Assembly (NCBI RefSeq): GCF_900112935.1
Contig: NZ_FONM01000001.1
Coordinates: forward strand, 292,045 to 356,044
DNA from: Trichococcus pasteurii
GTDB taxonomy: Bacteria > Bacillota > Bacilli > Lactobacillales > Aerococcaceae
Direction of reading: 5' to 3'
DNA length: 64,000 nt
Shown: in pieces, positions 52,959-61,059 of the stretch
Position numbering within the stretch: the stretch's first letter is position 1
How the letters are laid out: each line of letters begins with the position of its first letter
Notes under the pieces: generated by a model
What the model was told of the DNA's origin: nothing
What the model saw: only the letters and a program-made list of their open reading frames with translations
Database searches by the model: none
Program-made: the position numbers and the translations under genes

Positions 52959-53795
52959 TTGAAAAAAGGGTTTATGAAAATGGTTTTGGGAGCGGTGAGC
53001 CTCTTGGCATTGGCGGCATGCGGAAACACGAACGGGATCGGGAACAGCGTTGCGACGGACGGAAGCAGCGCCCTTCAGGAAATCAAGGACAGCGGCAAAT
53101 TGGTCGTCGGAACCTGTGCCGATTATCCCCCGTATGAATGGCATCTGGTGCAGGACGGGGAAGACAAAATCATCGGCTTCGATATCGCCATCGCCCAAGC
53201 CATCGCGGATGAACTGGGGGTCGAGCTGGAGGTCCAGGACATGGATTTCGACGGCCTGATCCCTGCCTTGTCCGCAGGCGAGGTCGATATGGTCATCGCC
53301 GGCATGAACCCTACGGAAGAAAGAAAAGAGAGCGTCGATTTCACGGACATTTATTATACTCAAAAGGATGCACTGGTGATCAAGTCGGAGGATGCGAAGG
53401 ATATCCGGTCTGAGGATGATTTGAAGAAGGCCAGCCTGGCGACGCAAACGGCGACGATCCAAGAAACGTACCTGCTGGAAAACTTCCCGGATGCGGAAAT
53501 CCAGTCCGTGCCGAAATGGAACACGGCCATCTTGAATTTGGTGACCGGCAAAGCGGATGCCGTATTGATGGTTGAGACCGTTGCGAGGCGATACGTCGAA
53601 GAGAACGAAGGCCTTGAACTCGCCGATTTCGACGTCGCCAGCACGCCGAACGAATCCGCCATCGCTGTCGCGAAAGACAGCTATGATTTTCTGGATGCGG
53701 TGAATGACATCCTTGATGAAATGGAAGACAGCGGCAAAATCGAGGAATTGATGCGCACGAATATTGAGATTATGGATGAGAATACCGGGGAATAG
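52959..53795 (+). CDS. Substrate-binding lipoprotein (second, diverged copy)
   Basis: 278 residues, TTG start with GGAGG 8 nt upstream. A tandem paralogue of the preceding gene: the same lipobox LAAC, CADYPPYEWH, GFDIAIAQAIADELG, AGMNPTEERKESVDF. It has a shorter, Gly-rich linker and Thr is Cys before ADYPPYEW. The binding pocket seems conserved, so it may take the same or a similar ligand (lysine, ornithine, citrulline) to the shared permease. It lies beyond a terminator, so it should be expressed at a lower level. Confidence 0.85.
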   Translation: MKKGFMKMVLGAVSLLALAACGNTNGIGNSVATDGSSALQEIKDSGKLVVGTCADYPPYEWHLVQDGEDKIIGFDIAIAQAIADELGVELEVQDMDFDGLIPALSAGEVDMVIAGMNPTEERKESVDFTDIYYTQKDALVIKSEDAKDIRSEDDLKKASLATQTATIQETYLLENFPDAEIQSVPKWNTAILNLVTGKADAVLMVETVARRYVEENEGLELADFDVASTPNESAIAVAKDSYDFLDAVNDILDEMEDSGKIEELMRTNIEIMDENTGE

Positions 53796-53812
53796 TTAAA
53801 TACATGTATAAT

Positions 53813-53842
53813 GGGCCATCTCGATTTTCGAGGTGGCCCTTT
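53813..53842 (+). terminator. Terminator after the second binding-protein gene
   Basis: Stem GGGCCATCTCG / CGAGGTGGCCC with a four-base loop. Confidence 0.75.
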
Positions 53843-53874
53843 GTCTGGCGTTTCAGCATATTGCGAGGTGAAAA

Positions 53875-54120
53875 CCCGAGAGATAGTCGAAGTGTCGGTT
53901 GATTTGGATCGGTTGCATCGCGAACAACCGAGAGATAGTCGAAGTGTCGGGTGTTCCGGATCGATTGCATCGCGAACAACCGAGAGATAGTCGAAGTGTC
54001 GGGTGTTCCGGATCTATTGCATCGCGAACAGCCGAGAGATAGTCGAAGTGTCGGGTGTTCCGGATCGATAGCATTGTGAACAGCCGAGAGATTCCGCAAC
54101 TGTCGACTGTTCAGCGATTG
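53875..54120. repeat. 52-bp tandem repeat, about 4.7 units
   Basis: Units start at 53875, 53927, 53979 and 54031, with a diverged partial unit from 54083. Period exactly 52 bp. Units are highly alike: CCGAGAGATAGTCGAAGTG, then TCGGGTGTTCCGGAT, then GCATCGCGAACA. The last unit ends with GTCGACTGTTC, the same motif as the 22.6-kb repeat. No gene is seen in 53843-54160. Confidence 0.85.
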
Positions 54121-54161
54121 CAACCGTCACAAAACCCGACACCAATCTATTTTAGGCACAA

Positions 54162-54216
54162 AATAAGAATGGGACCGGTTCATTTAACGCAATGAACAGA
54201 CCCCATTCTTTTATTT
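54162..54216. terminator. Bidirectional terminator
   Basis: Long imperfect stem AATAAGAATGGG-CC-GTTCATT and its complement around TAACGC; flanked by A and T runs. Serves the minus-strand gene at 54245. Confidence 0.8.
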
Positions 54217-54244
54217 GTAGACTTTTTTGATAGTTTCCGATATC

Positions 54245-55225
54245 TTACTTTTTCTTTCTAAGATCCATGTAACCGTTGTAGACAGTCGCGAAGATCCCGA
54301 AGAGGATACCGACGATCGGGAAAATGATCCAAGCGGTCGCCCACATGCCGTAAACAAACCCGGCGATCAGATAGACTGCGGCCGCCAGCGGAAAGACGAC
54401 ACCCGCAACGATACCGACCACTTTGTTCTTCTCGGCCTTATCCTTCGCGAACTCACCGATCGACAGCAGTTTCTCGTACGTTTCGTCCTGGATGCCATAA
54501 AAGATAAACAGGAAGACACCGATCGCGATGAAGCTGAGCAGAAACACAAGCGACAGACCATTCTCTTCCCCGAGCAGGACGACGGAAAGCAGCATCGAGA
54601 CGGGCGCCAGGATGCAGAGCGCGACCCCGATTGCGACAGCGACCGCCAGCCGCGGCCGGAAATTTTTGTGTTCAGCTTTCAGCCTGGCGTAGGTTGCGGT
54701 ATCGAGCTGGACCCGTTTCTCCTCTAGCTCAAATTGCTGCTCCTTCATGCCATAAAGGATGAACAGCGCGACGCCGGCTGCTATAAAGAGGAACAGCGGT
54801 ACAATCGTCAGGATATCCAACAATTCACTCGTGCGGCCTCCCCTGAAACCGGTGAGGTATTGGCCAAGGAACAGGCTGGCCGGCCCCATGATGCACAAGA
54901 AAACACCGGTCGCCATCGCCCAAGCGAAGTGGTGGCGATGATTGATGTATTCGTCGACTTGTTCGGGAGAAAGGAAGACCTCGTTTTCAGGGGTTGCTGC
55001 AGGTGCAGCCGAAGCGGATGCTGTGGACGATGAGGTGAAGTCATCGATGTTTCCGTGAGCTGCTATGGCGCCGCTGATTGCCTCGTGCTCGCTTTTGCCT
55101 TCAGCTTTCAGTTGTTGGTACTTATCCTGCATTTTCGTTAGCATGGCGTTCTTTTGCTCTGATACTTCGGGAGTGGTTGGTAACTGTGCGAAGACGGAAT
55201 CTACATAATTGCTGATCGTATCCAT
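54245..55225 (-). CDS. Membrane protein with permease prefix domain
   Basis: 326 residues. The N-terminal soluble part (MDTISNYVDSVFAQLP, QDKYQQLKAEGKSEHEAISGAIAAHG) is the permease prefix type 1 domain. After a Ser/Ala-rich linker come about six to eight hydrophobic segments in repeated pairs. Function unknown; related proteins often sit with PadR regulators, but none is adjacent here. The start at 55225 has GGAGAG 8 nt upstream; the frame is open to 55285. Confidence 0.75.
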   Translation of the reverse strand: MDTISNYVDSVFAQLPTTPEVSEQKNAMLTKMQDKYQQLKAEGKSEHEAISGAIAAHGNIDDFTSSSTASASAAPAATPENEVFLSPEQVDEYINHRHHFAWAMATGVFLCIMGPASLFLGQYLTGFRGGRTSELLDILTIVPLFLFIAAGVALFILYGMKEQQFELEEKRVQLDTATYARLKAEHKNFRPRLAVAVAIGVALCILAPVSMLLSVVLLGEENGLSLVFLLSFIAIGVFLFIFYGIQDETYEKLLSIGEFAKDKAEKNKVVGIVAGVVFPLAAAVYLIAGFVYGMWATAWIIFPIVGILFGIFATVYNGYMDLRKKK

Positions 55226-55629
55226 AGTTTTTTCTCTCCATTCCTGAGGATGATTCTGATTTGAAAGTCGTTGTGAGTGCCCCATGTGGACTGTACATAA
55301 TTAAACCTGATGATTGCTTTTATATCAACTAAAGTGTAGCACTTTTAGATGGGGCGGGGAAATGATATGAGCGGAATTAAGAAGTGGAAATGATGGAGAA
55401 AAGTGATGAAAATGATTTGATTATCAAACTATATAGATGTATGCTTTATAGTATGGAAATCACTGAGCGGTGGTGTTTATGACGGAAAGAGACTCAAAAG
55501 GAAACAATGATAAAAAGACTCAAAACGACTAAACCCAAAAATTGGAGATTAACAAATTGAGGAGACTCATGAAATAGTAAATTGCTGAGCTTAGGACAAT
55601 TGACTCTGAAAAATTAGTATTACAGAACA

Positions 55630-55772
55630 AAAAAATAGCCCGTGCAGAACATGAAAATTCTGCACGGGCACTTATATCTATTAAGATATAGAAATAATTT
55701 CAATCCACGCATACGCGACAATGTAATATTACATGATAGGTAAAGGAAATTCAAATTTTTTATTTGTTAGGG
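55630..55772 (-). ncRNA. Predicted Cas-regulating guide RNA (CreR-like) of the type I-C system
   Basis: A small minus-strand transcription unit. Promoter TTAATA (55807-55802), 17-bp spacer, TATAAT (55784-55779), start near 55772. A single shortened type I-C repeat at 55719-55697 (GTCGCGTATGCG then TGGATTGAAAT) keeps the 11-nt 5' handle and a 3-bp CGC/GCG hairpin but has lost about 9 nt. Then come a 26-27 nt guide-like segment (55696-55671) and a terminator hairpin (GCCCGTGCAGAA / TTCTGCACGGGC plus T7, 55669-55632). The guide matches the cas3 promoter region at 55792-55808 beside a TTC PAM, except at positions 6 and 12. I infer a Cascade guide for repression of cas genes. No second repeat is present. 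Confidence 0.65.
55697..55719 (-). repeat. Solitary degenerate type I-C CRISPR repeat
   Basis: Twenty-three nt, reading GTCGCG-TATGCG-TGGATTGAAAT on the minus strand. Typical I-C repeats are 32 nt, start GTCGC and end GCGTGGATTGAAAT; both ends are kept while the central hairpin is shortened. A 14-bp palindrome ATGTAATATTACAT lies just 5' of it (55721-55734). Confidence 0.85.
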
Positions 55773-55788
55773 ATTTTCATTATAAAGA

Positions 55789-55808
55789 TTCTATTTATAT
55801 ATATTAAT
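55789..55808 (+). promoter_or_regulatory. Putative Cascade target site (PAM plus 17-nt match) in the cas3 promoter region
   Basis: TTC at 55789-55791, the known I-C PAM, followed by 17 nt matching the guide at 15 positions; mismatches are only at 6 (C/A) and 12 (C/A). Homology stops at position 18. A full 34-35 nt footprint would reach about 55825 and cover the cas3 -35 (55811-55816) and the guide RNA's own -35 (55802-55807). Confidence 0.6.
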
Positions 55809-55810
55809 TA

Positions 55811-55839
55811 TTGCAATTAGAAAATGAGTATGCTATATT
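55811..55839 (+). promoter_or_regulatory. Predicted cas operon promoter
   Basis: TTGCAA (55811-55816), 17-bp spacer, TATATT (55834-55839) with TGC directly before it (extended -10). Transcription would begin near 55846, just before the cas3 ribosome binding site, so the leader is only about 14 nt. Confidence 0.6.
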
Positions 55840-55859
55840 ACCATCAAGAGGTGACAATC

Positions 55860-58340
55860 ATGATAATTGCACATAGAGAATCAAATACAGATGGGAAAAA
55901 ACAATCGTTATCAGAGCATCTATTCTCCGTTGCTGAATATTGTGAAGAGACAGGTGCTCATATTGAATTATCCAACTTTATGTATTTAGTAGGGATACTG
56001 CATGATCTTGGTAAGGCGGATCGTCGTTTTCAGCATTATATCAACAATGGAACAAAAGACCGGGTGAACCATTCTTCGGCAGGTGGGAAATACCTTGTTA
56101 ATGTTTTAGGGAAAAGTCCAATTAAAAGATCTCAGAAGGTAATGAACGAAATTATCCAGTACATAGTTTTTTCACATCATGGTTTGTTTGATGTGGTAAA
56201 TTTTGAATGCGATTACATTATGGAGAGACGGATAACATACGATAAAACTGAAGAGTATCATTTTGAAGAGGACGTCATACCATTCGTGAATCAATTGAAG
56301 GAAGATATATTCAAGCAAAAAGGGAAAACTTTGGAGGACTTTTATTCTGATGCTTTAATGGAATTTGAGGCAATAGATAGTAAAATACTTAAATTATGCA
56401 ATCAGAAAAATAAAAAATTACTAAAGAACGCCTATGCGTACTATTTACACTGCATTGTTCGGTTGGGATTATCAATATTAAAAGAGGGTGATATTTACGA
56501 CTCTGCGAATGTATTTGAAGACGATAGAACTAAGAAGATAGATGAAACTGAAAAGGAGGATTTTTTCAAAAGAAGCCTACAAGAAGTTGAAAATATCGCA
56601 CGGCAATTTAGTGAATCTGAAAATCCGAGTGAGCTTAATAAAAATCGTGTGTTTCTTTCGGAACAGCTTCGTGTTGCCGGCATACAAAATAATTATGGCA
56701 TATACAAACTGGAAATGCCAACCGGATCTGGCAAAACTCATGCTTCTTTGCGCTATGCTATAAACAACGCTTGTTCGCACAATAAAAAACGCATTTTTTA
56801 CATAACTGCCTTTCTATCTGTTCTCGAACAAAATGCTGCGGTTATAAAAAAAACATTATCTGATTCAGATTATATTTTGGAGCATCATTCCAACATCATA
56901 AGCGAAAGAGACACTAATTCAGATGAGGAATCCTCAACTTTAGATTATCGACAAAAACAGTATTTGATTGATTCATGGAACAGCCCAGTGGTACTAACAA
57001 CAATGGTTCAGTTTTTTCAAACGATGTTTAAAGATAAGAGCAGTAATATTCGACGGTTCCATCAATTCATTGATGGCATAATTATTATTGATGAGGTCCA
57101 AAGTTTGCCAGTTAATGTGCTCTATCATTTCAATCTGATGATGAACTTTATGAGTACTATCATGAAGACCAATATTGTTTTGTGTACTGCCACTCAACCT
57201 ACCTTAGATTATTCGGAACTAGACTATCCAATAGAATATACTCAGAATTCTAATTTCAACGCTGATTTGGCAATTCTTGATGAAACAATGAAAAAGAGTT
57301 TTGCCAGAGTAGATGCGTATAATTTAATAGGGAAAAATCAGCAGACATTGAATACAAGTGAACTCATATATAAGATAAACTATGATTTAAGCAACTATAA
57401 AAGTGTCTTGATAATCCTGAATACAAAAAAAGCTGTTCTAACCTTATACGAAGAATTAAAAAAAGTTAGTAAGTCTAAGATATTCTATTTAACCACTAAT
57501 TTATGTGCGGCACATAGGATTAAAATTATTAATGAAATTAAGGATTACACTGAAAAGATTACTCTTAAAGAAGTGACCGATCCTGAAAAAATTATCGTGG
57601 TCAGCACTCAATTAGTTGAATCTGGTGTGGATTTTGACTTTAATGTTGTCTACCGTTCCTTAAGCGGAGTGGATTCTTTGATTCAGGCAGCCGGTCGCTG
57701 TAATCGAAACGGTAAATTATCTCGTGGTTTATTTAAAATTTTTAAATACGAAGAAGAAAATTTGAAGAGTCTAAAAGAAATTGAAGAAGCAAGGAATGCA
57801 AGCTTATATGCCATGAATCAATTGAACATTACGGATAACGACCAAATATTCCATTTAGAGGAATTACAGGAATTGTATTATGAAAAACATTATGCAAATC
57901 AGACCTCGTTAATGGGTTACAACACGAATGGAACTAACTTGATAGAATTATTAGGATACAACAAAGAAGCCCGGGATAGTTGCAATGAACTGAATAATTC
58001 TTTGTTTATAGCGCAATCTTTTTTGACAGCTGGTAAAAGTTTTGATCTGATTAAACAAGAAACCGTCACAGTCATAGTTCCTTATTTCTTTTCAGATACC
58101 CATAGCGACGTATTGGATTACATAGAAGAACTACATGAATCAATACAAAAATATGAATTCAATAATGTGAAAAAAGTTTTAAAAAAATTGCAACCGTATA
58201 CAATACAGGTGTATGATATAGGTAAAATGAAAGATTACGTTGAAGAGTTAATGGATGGCTCGATAAATATTTTGTTGAAGGAATATTACGATGAAAAAAT
58301 TGGATTAAACATAAGTGCATTGCAATTGCTTTTACCGTAA
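55860..58340 (+). CDS. cas3: Type I-C CRISPR-associated helicase-nuclease Cas3
   Basis: 826 residues. Cas3 is recruited to Cascade-bound DNA and shreds it. N-terminal HD nuclease: His20 (SEHLFSVAEYC), His48-Asp49 (ILHDLGK) and the downstream HHG. Superfamily 2 helicase: Walker A PTGSGKT (from residue 287), DEVQ box (411 on), and motif VI QAAGRCNRNG (about 609). The start at 55860 has AGAGGTGA 5-6 nt upstream. An in-frame ATG at 55824 lies before the predicted transcription start and is unlikely. First gene of the AT-rich seven-gene operon. Confidence 0.95.
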   Translation: MIIAHRESNTDGKKQSLSEHLFSVAEYCEETGAHIELSNFMYLVGILHDLGKADRRFQHYINNGTKDRVNHSSAGGKYLVNVLGKSPIKRSQKVMNEIIQYIVFSHHGLFDVVNFECDYIMERRITYDKTEEYHFEEDVIPFVNQLKEDIFKQKGKTLEDFYSDALMEFEAIDSKILKLCNQKNKKLLKNAYAYYLHCIVRLGLSILKEGDIYDSANVFEDDRTKKIDETEKEDFFKRSLQEVENIARQFSESENPSELNKNRVFLSEQLRVAGIQNNYGIYKLEMPTGSGKTHASLRYAINNACSHNKKRIFYITAFLSVLEQNAAVIKKTLSDSDYILEHHSNIISERDTNSDEESSTLDYRQKQYLIDSWNSPVVLTTMVQFFQTMFKDKSSNIRRFHQFIDGIIIIDEVQSLPVNVLYHFNLMMNFMSTIMKTNIVLCTATQPTLDYSELDYPIEYTQNSNFNADLAILDETMKKSFARVDAYNLIGKNQQTLNTSELIYKINYDLSNYKSVLIILNTKKAVLTLYEELKKVSKSKIFYLTTNLCAAHRIKIINEIKDYTEKITLKEVTDPEKIIVVSTQLVESGVDFDFNVVYRSLSGVDSLIQAAGRCNRNGKLSRGLFKIFKYEEENLKSLKEIEEARNASLYAMNQLNITDNDQIFHLEELQELYYEKHYANQTSLMGYNTNGTNLIELLGYNKEARDSCNELNNSLFIAQSFLTAGKSFDLIKQETVTVIVPYFFSDTHSDVLDYIEELHESIQKYEFNNVKKVLKKLQPYTIQVYDIGKMKDYVEELMDGSINILLKEYYDEKIGLNISALQLLLP

Positions 58341-58360
58341 AGAAAAGGAAGGAGTAAAAA

Positions 58361-59116
58361 ATGGATAGACAATTTAAGTCGAAACCTTTTTATTATCGCT
58401 TGACAGGAGAATATGCTTTATTTACGGATCCGGTCACAAAAGGGGGAGGAGAGAAATTTACCTATCCAATCCCTACATATCAGGCTATGAAAGGAATTAC
58501 AGAGGGTATTTATTGGAAGCCAACACTGCTTTTTTTTATCGATGAATTGAAAGTGATGAATCCAATCCAGACTGAAACGATGGGTATGCGGCCGATAATT
58601 ACGACCGGAAACGGAGGCAATGATCTTAGTTACTATACGTATCTCACAAAAGTTGAATACTTGGTGAAATTTCATTTTGAATGGAATCTTAATCGTCCTG
58701 ATTTGAAGAACGATAGACAAGAGATAAAGCATCAACAAATATTGTTGCGTTCACTAGACAGAGGTGGACGACGGGATGTTTTTATTGGGACTAGGGAATG
58801 CATTGGAGCGGTAGAAAGAATAAGCGCGACTGACTATCAAGATGCAGTCCCTTACTATCATGACAAATCTATTAATTTTGGGATTATGTTTCATTCATTT
58901 TCTTATCCAGGAGAATCATATGATGAATCTTCAGCTGGAAAATTAGTATCCAACTTTTCAGCTATTCAGATGCATGAAGGTGTGATTACATTCGGGCGAC
59001 CTGAGGAGTGCGTAATTCGTCAAGAACTCAGAGATTATTCTATCAAAAATTTTACGCTTGATGGAATAACATCAGTAGATGAGGAATACGAAAAATGTAA
59101 AATGGAGGAGGTGTAG
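58361..59116 (+). CDS. cas5c: Type I-C Cascade protein Cas5c (pre-crRNA endonuclease)
   Basis: 251 residues. In I-C systems this RAMP protein cuts the repeat and holds the 11-nt 5' handle of the crRNA, replacing Cas6. Visible: N-terminal YRLTGEYALFTDPVTKGGGEKFTYP with the family's Gly-rich start, YWKPTLLFFIDEL, the QILLRS-DRGGRRDVFIGTREC block and the C-terminal FGRPEECV. AAGGAAGGAG precedes the ATG. Confidence 0.93.
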   Translation: MDRQFKSKPFYYRLTGEYALFTDPVTKGGGEKFTYPIPTYQAMKGITEGIYWKPTLLFFIDELKVMNPIQTETMGMRPIITTGNGGNDLSYYTYLTKVEYLVKFHFEWNLNRPDLKNDRQEIKHQQILLRSLDRGGRRDVFIGTRECIGAVERISATDYQDAVPYYHDKSINFGIMFHSFSYPGESYDESSAGKLVSNFSAIQMHEGVITFGRPEECVIRQELRDYSIKNFTLDGITSVDEEYEKCKMEEV

Positions 59117-59121
59117 ATAAA

Positions 59122-61059
59122 TTGAATGTATTTACTGCTTTATATAAAACTTATCTGAGTTGTGAAGAGAGCGATTTGGTTGATGATGTGGATAATTTAA
59201 ATAATAGTGCAGTATTGCTACCGATATTTCATACTAACAAACGCTCTAATAACGGAAAAGATATCATTGAAATAACACTAAGCGAAGAGGGAGACTTTTT
59301 AAGGGCGAACTACCTTGAAAAAAATGAAATTATCATTTTCCCCGTAACGGAAGCTTCTGTTGCAAGGGCAAATGATAAGGCACCACATCCTCTGTGTGAT
59401 GAATTATCCTATATCACTAGCGCTTTTTCACAAGAAAAATTTGATGCGTACATTTCGAATCTTGAAAAATGGGTAAACTTTAATGATGGAGACAATGGAA
59501 ATATCGTATTGAACAGTATATGGAAATATCTGAAACAAGATACCCTCTTAAGCGACATAATACTCTATCTTTATCCTCGTTCAGCATATAAAATCGATGC
59601 TAATAAAATTATGGTATCGGCTGATGATAGTAATTTCACTCTATCCTCGAAAGATTTTATTACATTTTGCATTGAAACAAAGTCAAAAAGAAACCGGAAA
59701 GTTTCAAAGGATAAGGAATTACATAAAAACTATATCAGCTTTGTTGAAAGTGAATTAGACAAATTACCAAAAGAGATATGTGATATTAGTGGGCTACAAA
59801 CCTATTGTACTAAAAAACACCGCGGCCTTATGGGGAATGCGAAATTAATTTCAGTTAGTAACCACATTGAGACGTATTATGGTCGATTCGAGGATGGTTC
59901 TTCTGTTACCAAAGTGGGATATGTCACCTCTCAGAAAATTCATAATATGTTGAAGTATCTACTGGAAAATAAAAGTACCAGTCACATGCTGGATGCTAGT
60001 TCTAGGGTCGTAACTTGGCCGAGTGTAGATTTGCAGGACTATGATTATGATTTTATGGGTGAACAAACATTTTCACAGGCTCAAGTTGAGGATGATTCGT
60101 TATCTTTTTGGGATGACACGGAAGAATATACGATAACTTCTAACAAAGCGCAGATTGTAAATGATCATATCCGTGGGGAAATGCTGAGTACACATTCTGC
60201 TTTATACCAAGACTTTGATAGCTTACGTTTCTATGTACTAATTATTGATAAAGTTAGTAATGGAAGAATATCCGTCAAATATTTCAGGGAAATATTTATG
60301 GGGGATTTGACCACTCGCGTCAGCAACTGGTATGCAACAACAAATTGGCAGTATGGTTATGGGAAATATCTAAAAGTAAAGACACCTTCATTGTCTCAAA
60401 TTGCCAATGTTACATATGGACATTTTAATAAAGATTCAAAACGCATTGAAATGTATGATGATGCCTTGCGGAAAAAAACTGTGGAGCGATTGCTGCCATC
60501 TATAGTGGATGGGAAAAAAATATCGATGGATATTGTGAATAAGACAATGAATAATCTATCGAAACGCATTGCTTACAAAGAAGGATGGGATACGCTGTTA
60601 AACACTGCATGTTCTGTATTAAAAAAATATAAATGGGATTACAAACGGGAGGAAGTGACAAGTAAGTTGGACGAGATGAATAATAGTAGGGATTACTTGT
60701 ATGGTAGGTTACTGGCTGTAATTGAACTAATCGAAACGACTGCAACAAGTAGTGATAAAATTACTAACGCTGAAAAACTTTGGGCGACATATATGCAGTC
60801 ACCTCAAAAAACGTACGGAATACTTATCAAGAGAATCAGACCTTACCTGGATCGATTGAAAAAAAACAATAAATATTATTATTACTATGATGCTTTGCTG
60901 TCAGAAGTGACTAATGCAATCAATGAGTTAAATTTAAGCAGTGGACAACAAAATTCAAGATTGAACGAAGATTTTATTTTCGGTTACTACGCTCAAAAAA
61001 AACAAACTTATACAAAAAAAATGAATCAAGGGGAGGAAAATAATCATGACGAAGTTTGA
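59122..61059 (+). CDS. cas8c: Type I-C Cascade large subunit Cas8c
   Basis: 645 residues, TTG start with GGAGGAGGTG upstream. Cas8c recognises the PAM and stabilises the opened DNA; in I-C an internal start usually also yields a small Cas11c subunit from its C-terminal part. Family patterns: LPIFHTNKRSNNGKDIIEITL, RHRG-type loop TKKHRGLMGNAKLISVSNH, and a C-terminal helical bundle rich in Lys/Tyr. It overlaps cas7 by 14 nt. Confidence 0.9.
   Translation: MNVFTALYKTYLSCEESDLVDDVDNLNNSAVLLPIFHTNKRSNNGKDIIEITLSEEGDFLRANYLEKNEIIIFPVTEASVARANDKAPHPLCDELSYITSAFSQEKFDAYISNLEKWVNFNDGDNGNIVLNSIWKYLKQDTLLSDIILYLYPRSAYKIDANKIMVSADDSNFTLSSKDFITFCIETKSKRNRKVSKDKELHKNYISFVESELDKLPKEICDISGLQTYCTKKHRGLMGNAKLISVSNHIETYYGRFEDGSSVTKVGYVTSQKIHNMLKYLLENKSTSHMLDASSRVVTWPSVDLQDYDYDFMGEQTFSQAQVEDDSLSFWDDTEEYTITSNKAQIVNDHIRGEMLSTHSALYQDFDSLRFYVLIIDKVSNGRISVKYFREIFMGDLTTRVSNWYATTNWQYGYGKYLKVKTPSLSQIANVTYGHFNKDSKRIEMYDDALRKKTVERLLPSIVDGKKISMDIVNKTMNNLSKRIAYKEGWDTLLNTACSVLKKYKWDYKREEVTSKLDEMNNSRDYLYGRLLAVIELIETTATSSDKITNAEKLWATYMQSPQKTYGILIKRIRPYLDRLKKNNKYYYYYDALLSEVTNAINELNLSSGQQNSRLNEDFIFGYYAQKKQTYTKKMNQGEENNHDEV

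Noticed and set aside
53875..54120. Repeats with constant 52-bp period that might look like a CRISPR array
   Set aside because: The whole unit is conserved; there are no variable spacers between constant repeats, and no cas genes match this repeat.
55632..55669. Second degenerate repeat in the mini-CRISPR unit
   Set aside because: The sequence there is a perfect hairpin followed by seven T, with no convincing identity to the I-C repeat; it is called a terminator.
55824..55859. Upstream ATG of cas3 giving a 12-residue extension
   Set aside because: It lies before the predicted transcription start, lacks a ribosome binding site, and ATG 55860 has a good one.
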